From positions 434,001 through 498,000 of the forward strand of contig NZ_CP025015.1 of NCBI RefSeq assembly GCF_002953715.1: a stretch of 64,000 bases of DNA, in the 5' to 3' direction. The position numbers and the translations under genes were made by a program. This document shows positions 16,704 to 24,891 of the stretch, piece by piece. The DNA comes from Rhizobium leguminosarum. GTDB lineage: Bacteria > Pseudomonadota > Alphaproteobacteria > Rhizobiales > Rhizobiaceae. Below the pieces are notes generated by a model. That model was not told the DNA's origin. It worked only from the letters and a program-made list of their open reading frames with translations, and made no database searches. Numbering within the stretch: the stretch's first letter is position 1; each line of letters opens with the position of its first letter.

Positions 16704-17798
16704 CTAGTGGATTGATTCCAACGTTTGGTGCCCACGTTTGACGGCTGCGATGATCTCATCGGGGTCTGCTTTCCAGATGAATGGCTTTGGTTCGTGGTTG
16801 TGTTCTTTGACGAAGCGGTTGATGGCCGCCTGCAGGTCAACGACGGAGTGGAAAACGCCGTGCTTCAGCCGCCGGCGTGTCAGTTTTGCGAAGAAGCCTT
16901 CGACAGCATTGAGCCATGAGCACGATATCGGGACGAAGTGGAAGGTCCATCGTGGATGCCTTGCCAGCCAGGCGCGGACCTTCGGCTGTTTATGCGTCGC
17001 GTAATTGTCGAGAATGACGTGGACCGCCTTATCTTTCGGCAGCTCCGCCTCAATGGCGTTGAGGAACCGAATAAACTCCTGATGCCGGTGGCGCTGCATG
17101 TTTCGGCCGATGACCGATCCGTCGAGAACATTGAGGGCGGCAAACAGGGTGGTCGTGCCGTGGCGCTTGTAATCGTGGGTCATTGTGCCGGCGCGCCCCT
17201 TCTTGAGCGGCAAGCCCGGTTGGGTCCGGTCGAGCGCCTGGATCTGGCTTTTCTCATCGACGGACAAGACAATGGCGTGGGCCGGTGGCGAGACGTAGAG
17301 ACCGACGACATCGTGAAGCTTCTCGGCAAAAGCCTTGTCGTTGGAGAGTTTGAAACTGCGCCACCGATGCGGCGCCAGCCCATGCTCGTGCCAGATCTTG
17401 ACGACGGAAGAGGCCGCGATCCCAACGGCATTTGCCGTGGCACGCACGGTCCAGTGCGTTGCCTCCTGTCGAGGCGGTTCCAGCGTCAGCGCAACGACCT
17501 GCTCCACCACGTCGCTCTCCAGAGGCGCCATGCCCGGAGGCCTGCTCTTGTCGCGCAACAGGCCATCGACCCCCTCGGACATGAAACGCTCCTGCCAGCG
17601 CCAAACGCAAGGTTTGGACTTTCCCGTCGCCTGCATGATGGCGACCGTTCCCAGGCCGTTGCCGCTCATCAAGATGATCTTGGCCCGCCAGACATGCTTC
17701 TGCGGAGACGTTGGGGCAGCAATGATGGCTTCAAGCCGAGAACGGTCGGCGGCGGTGACGTCAAATGTGATCCCTGTGCGCATCCCCAACCGTCGCAC
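16704..17798 (-). CDS. IS630-family transposase
   Basis: A 364-residue transposase. The N-terminal helix-turn-helix (KIILMSGNGLGTVAIMQATG and KPCVWRWQERFMSEGVDGLL) binds the ends. The catalytic DDE core shows IVLSVDEKSQIQALDRTQPG, HVILDNYATHKQPKV and ISCSWLNAVEGFFAKLT, giving the D, D and E residues. The stop codon lies inside the terminal inverted repeat at 16704. There is no frameshift or truncation, so it should be active. Confidence 0.9.
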   Translation of the reverse strand: MRRLGMRTGITFDVTAADRSRLEAIIAAPTSPQKHVWRAKIILMSGNGLGTVAIMQATGKSKPCVWRWQERFMSEGVDGLLRDKSRPPGMAPLESDVVEQVVALTLEPPRQEATHWTVRATANAVGIAASSVVKIWHEHGLAPHRWRSFKLSNDKAFAEKLHDVVGLYVSPPAHAIVLSVDEKSQIQALDRTQPGLPLKKGRAGTMTHDYKRHGTTTLFAALNVLDGSVIGRNMQRHRHQEFIRFLNAIEAELPKDKAVHVILDNYATHKQPKVRAWLARHPRWTFHFVPISCSWLNAVEGFFAKLTRRRLKHGVFHSVVDLQAAINRFVKEHNHEPKPFIWKADPDEIIAAVKRGHQTLESIH

Positions 17799-17854
17799 AA
17801 TCCGAAACGGTTGGGAATCTCAGGACGGAATCTTTCGTCGCGATCAATCCACTA
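16705..17854 (-). mobile_element. Intact IS630-family element
   Basis: About 1.15 kb bounded by matching inverted ends: CTAGTGGATTGAT at 16704 and its complement ATCAATCCACTAG ending at 17855. A TA dinucleotide sits at each edge, as expected for IS630/mariner insertion with TA duplication. It carries one complete transposase gene. It is inserted between rhiA and the LuxI gene, ending six bases before the rhiI palindrome. Confidence 0.85.
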
Positions 17855-17860
17855 GCTCAG

Positions 17861-17884
17861 AAAATGAGTATTTCTACTCATTTT
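17861..17884. promoter_or_regulatory. Perfect palindrome before rhiI, putative RhiR box
   Basis: AAAATGAGTA-TTTC-TACTCATTTT, ten-base perfect arms around four bases, centred about 60 bp before the ATG of the LuxI gene, a usual place for a lux-type activator site. It shares AATGAGTA-N4-TACTC with the site before rhiA. The IS630 right end lies six bases upstream. Confidence 0.7.
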
Positions 17885-17931
17885 GAAGGACAGAAAGATC
17901 GCGCATAGTGATCCCCGGGGGTCAGGAAGCG

Positions 17932-18486
17932 ATGATGAAGATTTGCATTGGGGACTCTCGGGCTAACGCCGTAATCATGGAGAAAATCTGGCGGTTTCGA
18001 CACCAGCAATTTGTGGAGCGACGTGGGTGGCAGGCATTACGCAAGAGTGACAGACGGGAAATAGATCAGTTTGATCACGATTGCGCTATTCATTTTAGCG
18101 TTCTCAAGAACGATACGGTGATCGGGTATTCTCGGCTCCTTCCTACGGTGCAGCCACATCTTCTTTCAACCGTCTACCCGCAAATCATGCGGGGCCAAAA
18201 GTGGCCAAGGTCGCACGACGTTTTCGAATGGACGCGGTGGGCGGTTGCAAGCGGTGACGAAAAGATTGACGGGGTTCCAGTATCGCGTGTTTTGATGATC
18301 GGGTTGATGGAGTTTTGCCGCGTTGCTGGCATCACCTCGCTTATCGGCGAGACGCACCCAAAGCTGATAAACACCTTGCGCGCCAACGGGTGGCAAACAC
18401 ACATCCTCTCAGAGCCTAGCATTTTCGAAAACGAATTAGTCGTGCCACTCGAAGTCATCCCCTCGTCCGCCCCGCAGACGTTGTAG
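17932..18486 (+). CDS. rhiI: Acyl-homoserine lactone synthase, RhiI-like
   Basis: A LuxI-family enzyme of 184 residues from ATG 17932 (AGGAAG four bases upstream; a GTG at 17908 is less likely). Conserved positions include the N-terminal IWRFRHQQFVERRGW with invariant Arg, Phe and Trp, YSRLLPT, and EWTRWAVA with the invariant Glu and Arg. It makes an N-acyl-homoserine lactone from S-adenosylmethionine and acyl-ACP. With the LuxR gene at 13.3 kb it forms a complete circuit; the palindrome at 17861 suggests positive autoregulation. The next genes on the strand are a peptide precursor and a cyclase-like enzyme. Confidence 0.85.
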   Translation: MMKICIGDSRANAVIMEKIWRFRHQQFVERRGWQALRKSDRREIDQFDHDCAIHFSVLKNDTVIGYSRLLPTVQPHLLSTVYPQIMRGQKWPRSHDVFEWTRWAVASGDEKIDGVPVSRVLMIGLMEFCRVAGITSLIGETHPKLINTLRANGWQTHILSEPSIFENELVVPLEVIPSSAPQTL

Positions 18487-18808
18487 GCAACTAGCTAGCA
18501 TAGGAAATTCCGCTCGATGTTTGAACCTTACGGCTCAGGAAGTTTTGGTCACCAATTCGCCGCCAGTCCGGCTCATAAGCGCACACAAGTCATCGCCTGG
18601 AATTCTTTTGCACAAGCGGTGCTACATCGCAATCAATGCTTAGGTCAGAGAGCCAGTCACGTAGCCGCCCGGATCGATTGTAGCCTAATGATTCCGCAGC
18701 CTATGCCACCCTAGAACGGCGTGGGACAGTCAGTGTAACTCAGTCACTCGCGTCACTGGCACCCCTTTAGGGGAACGGCGAGGAAAGCAACCAACGGAGA
18801 ATCATAAC
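18487..18808. other. Leader region of the peptide gene
   Basis: About 320 bases with no supported gene. At 18756-18775 lies CTGGCACCCCTTTAGGGG, which has a good -24-like half but GG at the -12 place, plus a small CCCC-TTTA-GGGG inverted repeat. The ribosome site GGAG of the next gene is at 18796. Confidence 0.4.
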
Positions 18809-18967
18809 ATGGAAACGATAACTACCCGCAAGCCCGTTAAACTCATCGGTGGCGAGTTGAGCGTTTTTGCTAAGGCGCCGCGCGTCGGACCGACCCCTTC
18901 GACCACAGAAATTGCTGCCATGATCAAGGGGGGAAAACCGGGCGACATGGACAAACTCGACGTCTAA
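18809..18967 (+). CDS. Putative RiPP (lasso-type) precursor peptide, 52 aa
   Basis: A short gene (ATG 18809, GGAG ten bases upstream) encoding a basic N-terminal part (TTRKPVKLIGGELSVFAKAP) and a distinct C-terminal part starting at Gly27 (GPTPSTTEIAAMIKGG...DV). It is followed by a hairpin and then a lasso-cyclase-like enzyme, the usual precursor/hairpin/enzyme layout of modified-peptide loci. If Gly27 were the first core residue, Glu34 would be core residue 8, a permitted ring-closing position in lasso peptides. The Pro-x-x-Leu...Gly leader pattern is partly present. The usual threonine two residues before the core is replaced by Arg25, so the lasso assignment is tentative. No relative is known to me. 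Confidence 0.55.
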   Translation: METITTRKPVKLIGGELSVFAKAPRVGPTPSTTEIAAMIKGGKPGDMDKLDV

Positions 18968-18978
18968 GTCTCATCCGT

Positions 18979-19004
18979 GTGACCGTCGCCAAGGCGGCGG
19001 TCAC
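18979..19004 (+). terminator. Hairpin between precursor and cyclase genes
   Basis: GTGACCGTCGCC and GGCGGCGGTCAC pair over 12 positions (one G-U) around an AA centre, followed by TGCCCCTTTAGATTTTC. It starts 11 bases after the precursor stop. Such a partial terminator would give many precursor transcripts and fewer enzyme transcripts. Confidence 0.65.
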
Positions 19005-19040
19005 TGCCCCTTTAGATTTTCATCAACTAGGCGATCACCC

Positions 19041-20636
19041 ATGTTCAAGGGAACGATTGACCGAGGTCATCTCGAGTGCGTGGATGAACCGCTGATCCCG
19101 TCGTCATACCCCAACATCTCTATCAAGATCCTGGACCATCCTTTACTCGAAAGCTTCCGTTGGGACACCACTGATCAAATCATCCTGATCTGCCGCGAGC
19201 GTTCCGCCGAAGCGAATGGGCAGGTTGTGGCACTCAGGGATTGGCCGATAGAACGAGCACATGATTTCTGTGCTTTTGGGCAATGGCCATTGGACTATCA
19301 GACAATTTCGATCAATCGCCATTCCGGCACGGTGACCTTCAGCGCCGGACATGGAGGTGTTGCGCCACTTTATCTGAAGGTCAGCGGTGAGCGCATTGAT
19401 CTCTCCTGGTCGATAGCGGACTTTTATTCGGGCATGACTCTCGCTGACGTCGACACGGACCGAACTGGCCTGCGTCTTGTCGGGACGCTCCCCTATGCAA
19501 CAACCACGATGTTTCGCTGTGTTTTCATGCTGACGGAGCGCGCGTCACTTTGCATCAGCAGGACGGGAGCCGTCGAGACGAAATATCCCCCTCCGGCACC
19601 GTATTTCATCCCGACCCCGCTTGTGGATGGGGCCGATGTTGCCGCCGCAGCATGCCGTTTGATCGACGCCCTGCTGCGTCGCTGGCCGCTCACGCCCGCC
19701 CTCACGGCTAGCGAATTCAGCGGAGGATTGGATTCGGCAGTCGTTGCCGCCATTTTGGCGGAGCAGCATCCTGACGCCCTGCAAACCTATGCCTTGGAGG
19801 TCGAGGGGCCAGCTCGAAGTCAACAGACTTCGAGGCGCGAAATAGCAATCGAGCATTTTGGCTTCCACGATCAAACGCTGCGTGTTGACACGATACTAAT
19901 GGTTCCGTGTGGGTTCGAGGTGAGTAGCGACTACGTCCCAGCTCCCTACAATGCCGATCTGCAGCGGCCTCTCCATCAACTATTGAAGTTGCTCGCAACT
20001 GCCTCAGCCCCACGGGCGGTCGCAACTGGTACAGGCGGTGATGAGTTGCTAATGGCCCATGCTTTCGAGCAAAATCACGAGCAATTCGCTCGTAATATTA
20101 GCGATGCATTCCTTCCTGCGATCCTTCCCTCCGCCATGACACTGGTGCTCAAAAGCCGATTGCCCGACTATGCAGCAAGCTGCGATCGGGCACCCTTTCC
20201 TATTCTGCCGATTTCGGTACTGGAGGCACACGCCGCGCGGGCTCCTTTGTTTGCGAGCCATGGCATATGGCCAATAAGCCCATTCGCCCAGCCGGAAGCC
20301 GTACGATTTTATCGGAGTTTACCTTTAGCCTGGAGGCACGAAAAGGCGCTGCATCGCCGGATGTTGGAACGGCTTGGATATCCCAAACGGTTCTTCGGCG
20401 CTTCTATAAGAGAAAATTTCGAACACTATCTGACCGGCTCGCTGATTATCGGTGCTAGCGAGATCACTAGTCAATTATCCCGTCGTTGCCTGCTGCATGA
20501 ACTGGGACTGATCGATGCTGACCGCCTGATCGCCACAATAGACGACATCCGATACGATTCTCCGCTTAGCGAGCTCGGCTCTATCTTCCACGCGATTAAC
20601 GTTGAACACATGCTTCGGCGAATTGATGGAACTTGA
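19041..20636 (+). CDS. Asparagine-synthetase-like protein, lasso-cyclase (McjC) type
   Basis: A 531-residue protein. Residues ~1-170 resemble the glutaminase-like half without the catalytic Cys2, ending in the FSAGHGGVAPLYLKVSG block seen in lasso cyclases. Residues ~205-500 form the ATP-pyrophosphatase half, with SEFSGGLDSAVVAAI as the PP-loop and ATGTGGDELLMAHA downstream. In lasso pathways this enzyme activates an Asp/Glu side chain and closes the macrolactam. The precursor-like gene directly upstream supports that. No partner protease (B protein), RRE protein or ABC exporter gene is present in the window, so the cluster is incomplete or relies on genes elsewhere. A plain amidotransferase role is the alternative. 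Confidence 0.65.
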   Translation: MFKGTIDRGHLECVDEPLIPSSYPNISIKILDHPLLESFRWDTTDQIILICRERSAEANGQVVALRDWPIERAHDFCAFGQWPLDYQTISINRHSGTVTFSAGHGGVAPLYLKVSGERIDLSWSIADFYSGMTLADVDTDRTGLRLVGTLPYATTTMFRCVFMLTERASLCISRTGAVETKYPPPAPYFIPTPLVDGADVAAAACRLIDALLRRWPLTPALTASEFSGGLDSAVVAAILAEQHPDALQTYALEVEGPARSQQTSRREIAIEHFGFHDQTLRVDTILMVPCGFEVSSDYVPAPYNADLQRPLHQLLKLLATASAPRAVATGTGGDELLMAHAFEQNHEQFARNISDAFLPAILPSAMTLVLKSRLPDYAASCDRAPFPILPISVLEAHAARAPLFASHGIWPISPFAQPEAVRFYRSLPLAWRHEKALHRRMLERLGYPKRFFGASIRENFEHYLTGSLIIGASEITSQLSRRCLLHELGLIDADRLIATIDDIRYDSPLSELGSIFHAINVEHMLRRIDGT

Positions 20637-20951
20637 AGGAGATCACCCGCTAACGCAGCGGGGACTTCAACACGCCTGCAATTGGAAATCGGTGTATCGC
20701 CACGGAACAAGGCGGATGGGTTCGCCGGCAGTTTGAAAATGTCGGGCTTCTGAAGCGAGACTTATATGAACATTTGCCATTGCTTTAGGGCGTTGCGTGG
20801 GCGGGATTGGCAGATGCGCCTGCCATGATCTGCCTAACAGGACCGAACAGTTAGGGCTTGATCTTAGCATGCAGTCACGACTTGATGTAAGGTCGCATCA
20901 ACTGCTTTGCCTTTTGAAAAGATCCGCTCGTTCGTCAGGCGAGCAAATCAG
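20637..20951. other. Gene-free stretch between convergent genes
   Basis: About 315 bases between the cyclase-like gene and the convergent PLP-enzyme gene. A 34-codon frame (20627-20731) is open but has no family. No clear terminator hairpin was found. Confidence 0.4.
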
Positions 20952-22157
20952 CTACGAGGCGATACTAGCAATCGCCTCCAGGAATGCATCGATCTCTTCC
21001 TCGGTATTGTAATAATGTGGCGACGCTCGCACCACGGGCGGGAGTTGTCGCGTATAGGCGTCGACGGGTGTACTAGAAGGAGGGGAAACTGAGACGTTGA
21101 TTCCCTTGCCATTCAGATAAGCCATGACGGATGACGAGTCCCAGTCGTTGACAGTGAATGAGATGATGGAAGCAAGGGGCCTCCCGAGATCATGCACGGA
21201 CACGGCTCGTATACCCCGCAAGCCTTCGCGAAGCTTTGACGAAAGGTGATTGCAGCGCTCTTCGATATTTTCGAGCCCAATGTCGAGCGCGTAGTCCACT
21301 GCTGCCCGCAGGCCGAGACGAACCGAACAGTTCTTCTCCCATGTTTCAAAACGCCTGGCATCAGGGCGCAATTCGTATCGATCCGGACCAGTCCAGGGCG
21401 CGCCATAGAGGTCGATCATCGCTGGCTCGATCTTATCCACGAGTGATTTACGCATGTACATGAATCCCGTTCCGCGTGGCGCTCGGAGAAACTTCCTGCC
21501 GGTAGCAGTCAGGATGTCGCACCCGAGCGCGTTGACATCGATCGGGATTTGACCCGCAGCTTGGCATGCGTCGAGAAGATAGAGGATGCCGTTTTTTCGC
21601 GCTATTCGACCGATCGCTGCTGCTGGATTGATAAGCCCGCCGTTGGTCGGGATCCAGGTAACCGCTATCAACCGAACGCGATCATCGATCATTTTCGCCA
21701 GTGCGTCCGGATCGAGGACCCCAGAAGCGTCATTCGGAATGACTTCGATCGATACGCCGGTGCGTTTGGCAACCTGCAGAAAGGCGATGTAGTTGGCTGC
21801 AAATTCGACACTTGCCGTCAGGATCCGGTCTCCAGGTCGGAAAGAGAGGGAATAGAAGGCGCGTTGCCAGGCGATCGTCGCATTTTCAGATATCGCAATC
21901 TCGTCGCGGCCACAGTTTACGAATGTAGCCAAGCTGTCATATGTCCCCTCCAGTAGAGAGTTGGACTCAGCTGCGGCTTCGTATCCGCCGATCTCGCCTT
22001 CCCGGCTTAGGTACCCAACCACCGCTTCAATAACAGGGCTCGGCATCAGCGCAGCACCAGCATTGTTAAGGTGGTTTCTGTTTTTTGTGCCGGGGGTATC
22101 AGCACGCAAGCGAAGAAGGTCCAAAGTCTTGCGAGCGTCGCGGCTGATTTGCGACAT
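20952..22157 (-). CDS. Aminotransferase class V-fold PLP enzyme
   Basis: A 401-residue protein; ATG 22157 is chosen because AAGGAAGGAA precedes it, although the frame is open further up. Motifs: NHLNNAGAALMPSPVIEAV at the start, ISENATIAWQRAFYSL, LLDACQAAGQIPIDVNALG for cofactor contacts, and TATGRKFLRAPRGTGFMYM with the Schiff-base lysine. It belongs with cysteine-desulfurase/isopenicillin-epimerase-like enzymes; its substrate cannot be told. It lies behind a LysR gene on the same strand and near RidA, nitrilase and molybdoenzyme genes, suggesting a shared nitrogen or sulfur compound pathway. Confidence 0.75.
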   Translation of the reverse strand: MSQISRDARKTLDLLRLRADTPGTKNRNHLNNAGAALMPSPVIEAVVGYLSREGEIGGYEAAAESNSLLEGTYDSLATFVNCGRDEIAISENATIAWQRAFYSLSFRPGDRILTASVEFAANYIAFLQVAKRTGVSIEVIPNDASGVLDPDALAKMIDDRVRLIAVTWIPTNGGLINPAAAIGRIARKNGILYLLDACQAAGQIPIDVNALGCDILTATGRKFLRAPRGTGFMYMRKSLVDKIEPAMIDLYGAPWTGPDRYELRPDARRFETWEKNCSVRLGLRAAVDYALDIGLENIEERCNHLSSKLREGLRGIRAVSVHDLGRPLASIISFTVNDWDSSSVMAYLNGKGINVSVSPPSSTPVDAYTRQLPPVVRASPHYYNTEEEIDAFLEAIASIAS

Positions 22158-22320
22158 GAGGGGTTCCTTCCTTTGATCGAGCGTCAATCTTGTTGACGCA
22201 ATCGGCGTTGTCACGGAAGCTGACAACTTCGCAACCCGATGTGCAGAATTGAGCGACGGGACGTAAGCGTCCGCCAATTCGGCCGGCAAGAGCGCTCCGC
22301 GCAGTCCGATTTGCGAAACT

Positions 22321-23241
22321 TCACGAAGACCAAGGTGAGTTTCTCAGAAGGCGTTGTTCGTCTCGACGTACCAGCTCTTTCACGAATTGCTTTACGGCTC
22401 TCACTCTTGGAAGATAAGCTAGATCCTGGTGTGCTGACATCCAGATCTCGCGCTCGCCGCTCAGTTCGTCGAGCACTGGAACGAGACCCAGGTTTAGACT
22501 GAGTGCGAATTCGGGAAGCGCTACGATGCCTGCGCCCGCAGACGCCGCGAACATCTGCGACATCATGCTATTTGAGCTGAACGCAATTTTTGGGGTGGGT
22601 ACGAGTTCCTCTAGCCAGAGCACGCTTTCAAGCTGAATCAGCTCCTCGATATAGCCAACAAAGCGGTGCTCGCTAAGATCCGCCGCCTGAGAGGGAACTC
22701 CATTGCGCTCAAGATAAGCCTGGGAAGCGAATAAGCCAGTCTTGAAACGTCCGATCAACTGACTGTCCAGAGAAGTTCCATGGGGCTTGAAGAAGCTTAG
22801 GAATAAATCCGCTTCCCGGCGAGCGACCCGAACCGTTTGCGGCGACGTTACAAGCTCGAGGTCAAGATCAGGGTGCCGGCTACTGAGTTCAACGAGGCGC
22901 TCGGAGAGATAAAGCGTTGCGATGCCTTCCATGGTGGCTAATCTGACCGTGCCGCGTATTTCGTCACGATTGCTTACGTCGCTGCGAAGAGCATTCACGC
23001 CGTTCTCGATTTCCTCCGCTCGCCGCATTGTAACCAGGCCGGCCGGTGTCAGCAGAAGTCCATCTTTGGTCCGTTCGACGAGTGCACTGCCAACCGTATA
23101 TTCCAGACGAGCAAGTCGACGAGATACGGTGGAGTGGCTGACTTTTAGTTCGCGAGCGGCGCCGGTCATGCTCTTGCACCGGACAACGATGAGGAAGAGT
23201 TTGAGATCGTCCCAATCAAGATGATCGATTGCAGTCGCCAT
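22321..23241 (-). CDS. LysR-family transcriptional regulator
   Basis: A 306-residue regulator starting at ATG 23241 (GGAGG four bases upstream). The winged helix-turn-helix is at residues ~10-68 (LKLFLIVVRCKSMTGAARE, then VSHSTVSRRLARLEYTVGSA), followed by a substrate-binding domain (IRGTVRLATMEGIATLYLSE). It is divergent from the ridA-nitrilase-molybdoenzyme genes, the usual position for a LysR activator of a neighbouring operon, and is followed by the PLP-enzyme gene. The inducer is unknown. Confidence 0.85.
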   Translation of the reverse strand: MATAIDHLDWDDLKLFLIVVRCKSMTGAARELKVSHSTVSRRLARLEYTVGSALVERTKDGLLLTPAGLVTMRRAEEIENGVNALRSDVSNRDEIRGTVRLATMEGIATLYLSERLVELSSRHPDLDLELVTSPQTVRVARREADLFLSFFKPHGTSLDSQLIGRFKTGLFASQAYLERNGVPSQAADLSEHRFVGYIEELIQLESVLWLEELVPTPKIAFSSNSMMSQMFAASAGAGIVALPEFALSLNLGLVPVLDELSGEREIWMSAHQDLAYLPRVRAVKQFVKELVRRDEQRLLRNSPWSS

Positions 23242-23419
23242 GCTACCTCCGTCTATTTTTGCACAGGGTAGTGCATCCTATTCGGGTTGGCTCGCAAATT
23301 CGTTTTGATAGTCTCAAACGTGCTGTGCCGCTATGTGTGGTGTGCAGTGAAGTAAAATATCTTGCGGAAACGCTGATCGCCAGCAGGTCGCACTACTTGA
23401 ACCTACCTTGGGAGAACGC

Positions 23420-23803
23420 ATGTCCAGACGAACGGTGAATGCTTCAAACGCTGCGGCAGTGGGACCGTATTCGCACGCGACATGGGCCGGCGATCTTCTG
23501 TTCTGCTCCGGCCAGACACCGCTAGACCCCGGCACCGGCAAACTTGTCGACGGAAATGTAGCCGACCAGACACGCCAGTGTTTCGATAATCTGTTTCAGG
23601 TCCTTGAGGCAGCAGGCCTTGGGCCGGATGATGTCGTATCCGTTAATGTCTATCTCACCGACATGAGTGACTTTGGCCAGATGAATGAGATTTACGCGAC
23701 GCGTTTTTCATCGCCCTACCCGGCCCGCACCACAATCGGCTGCGCCAGCCTGCCGCTTGGAGCACGCATTGAAATCGGTCTAACAGCAAAACGGCAATCT
23801 TGA
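23420..23803 (+). CDS. RidA/YjgF-family enamine/imine deaminase
   Basis: A 127-residue Rid protein starting at ATG 23420 (GGGAG upstream; TTG 23408 is a less likely start). Family features are VGPYSHATWAGDLLFCSGQT, the QTRQCFDNLFQVLEAAGL block, VVSVNVYLTDM and a final catalytic region with Arg in YPARTTIGCASLP. Rid proteins hydrolyse reactive 2-enamines/imines made by PLP enzymes, which fits the PLP enzyme encoded nearby. First gene of a plus-strand set with the nitrilase. Confidence 0.85.
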   Translation: MSRRTVNASNAAAVGPYSHATWAGDLLFCSGQTPLDPGTGKLVDGNVADQTRQCFDNLFQVLEAAGLGPDDVVSVNVYLTDMSDFGQMNEIYATRFSSPYPARTTIGCASLPLGARIEIGLTAKRQS

Positions 23804-23860
23804 GCCTGCCTTTGCCGAGCTAGTCGAGATGGCTGATGGCGAGCCTGGATCAGTAGAGGA

Positions 23861-24889
23861 ATGTCGATGGGAAACATGAAATTCTGGGCCGCGGCTGCTC
23901 ATATTGCCCCCGTCTATCTCGATCCAGTGGCGAGCGCGGAAAAAGCTTGCTCGGTGATAGCAGAGTCTGCCCGAAACGGCGCATCGCTCGCGGTATTTTC
24001 GGAAAGCTTTCTTCCCGGTTTCCCCGTCTGGGCAGCACTTTACCCACCCATTCAATCGCACGAACATTTCAAGCGCTTCTTGAATGCTTCCGTATACGTG
24101 GACGGACCTGAAATCGAGCGTGTGCGGAAAGCTGCGTCCGACAACGGTGTTTTCGTTTCAATCGGTTTCTCCGAGCGCAACCCGGCAAGTGTCGCAGGTC
24201 TGTGGAATAGCAATGTCCTGATTTCCGATACGGGTGAGATCCTAATCCACCATCGAAAGCTGGTCGCAACTTTCTTCGAGAAACTGGTTTGGGATCCCGG
24301 CGATGGCGCAGGATTGTTCGTCGCAAACACGAGAATCGGTCGCATTGGCGGGCTAATTTGCGGGGAAAATACAAATCCGCTCGCGCGCTACAGTCTGATG
24401 ACGCAGGGCGAGCAAGTTCATATAAGTAGCTATCCGCCGATCTGGCCCACTCGCGTTCCCACAGAAAGCGACAACTACGACAACCGAGCAGCCAACCGCA
24501 TCCGTGCCTCAGCGCACTGCTTCGAGGCCAAGTGCTTCGGGATCATCGTGGCGGGGCACTTGGACGAAGTCGCACGCAAATCCATTGCCTTGGATGATCC
24601 TGCGATCGAAGCGATCATAGATGCCAGTCCGCGGGCCACTAGCTTTTTCCTAGGGCCGACTGGAGCGGCAACTGGTGACGAAATGACCGACGAAGGTATC
24701 GGCTATGCCCAAATCGATCTCGACGACTGTGTTGAGCCGAAACGATTTCACGACGTCGTTGCTGGTTACAACCGATTCGATATTTTCGACGTCACCGTGA
24801 ACCGGATGCGTCTAAACCCAATCAGATTTTTGGAAGGCCGCGCTGAGGACGCTCTAACGTGCCCTGAGGCCGTGGCCATGCCGGAGTAG
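23861..24889 (+). CDS. Nitrilase-family C-N hydrolase
   Basis: A 342-residue nitrilase; ATG 23861 or, with a better-spaced AGAGGA, ATG 23867. The catalytic triad is visible: Glu in VFSESFLPGFPVWAA, Lys in LIHHRKLVATFFEKLVW, and Cys in GGLICGENTNPLARYSL. The Cys-Gly-Glu-Asn form is typical of true nitrilases that convert nitriles to acids and ammonia. It ends two bases before the molybdoenzyme gene, so the two are co-transcribed. The substrate is unknown; plant-derived nitriles are a reasonable guess in a rhizosphere bacterium. Confidence 0.85.
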   Translation: MSMGNMKFWAAAAHIAPVYLDPVASAEKACSVIAESARNGASLAVFSESFLPGFPVWAALYPPIQSHEHFKRFLNASVYVDGPEIERVRKAASDNGVFVSIGFSERNPASVAGLWNSNVLISDTGEILIHHRKLVATFFEKLVWDPGDGAGLFVANTRIGRIGGLICGENTNPLARYSLMTQGEQVHISSYPPIWPTRVPTESDNYDNRAANRIRASAHCFEAKCFGIIVAGHLDEVARKSIALDDPAIEAIIDASPRATSFFLGPTGAATGDEMTDEGIGYAQIDLDDCVEPKRFHDVVAGYNRFDIFDVTVNRMRLNPIRFLEGRAEDALTCPEAVAMPE

Positions 24890-24891
24890 AG

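Noticed and set aside
18756..18775. Possible sigma-54 promoter before the peptide gene
   Set aside because: CTGGCACC looks like a -24 half, but the -12 position is GG rather than GC, so the invariant GG-N10-GC is absent.
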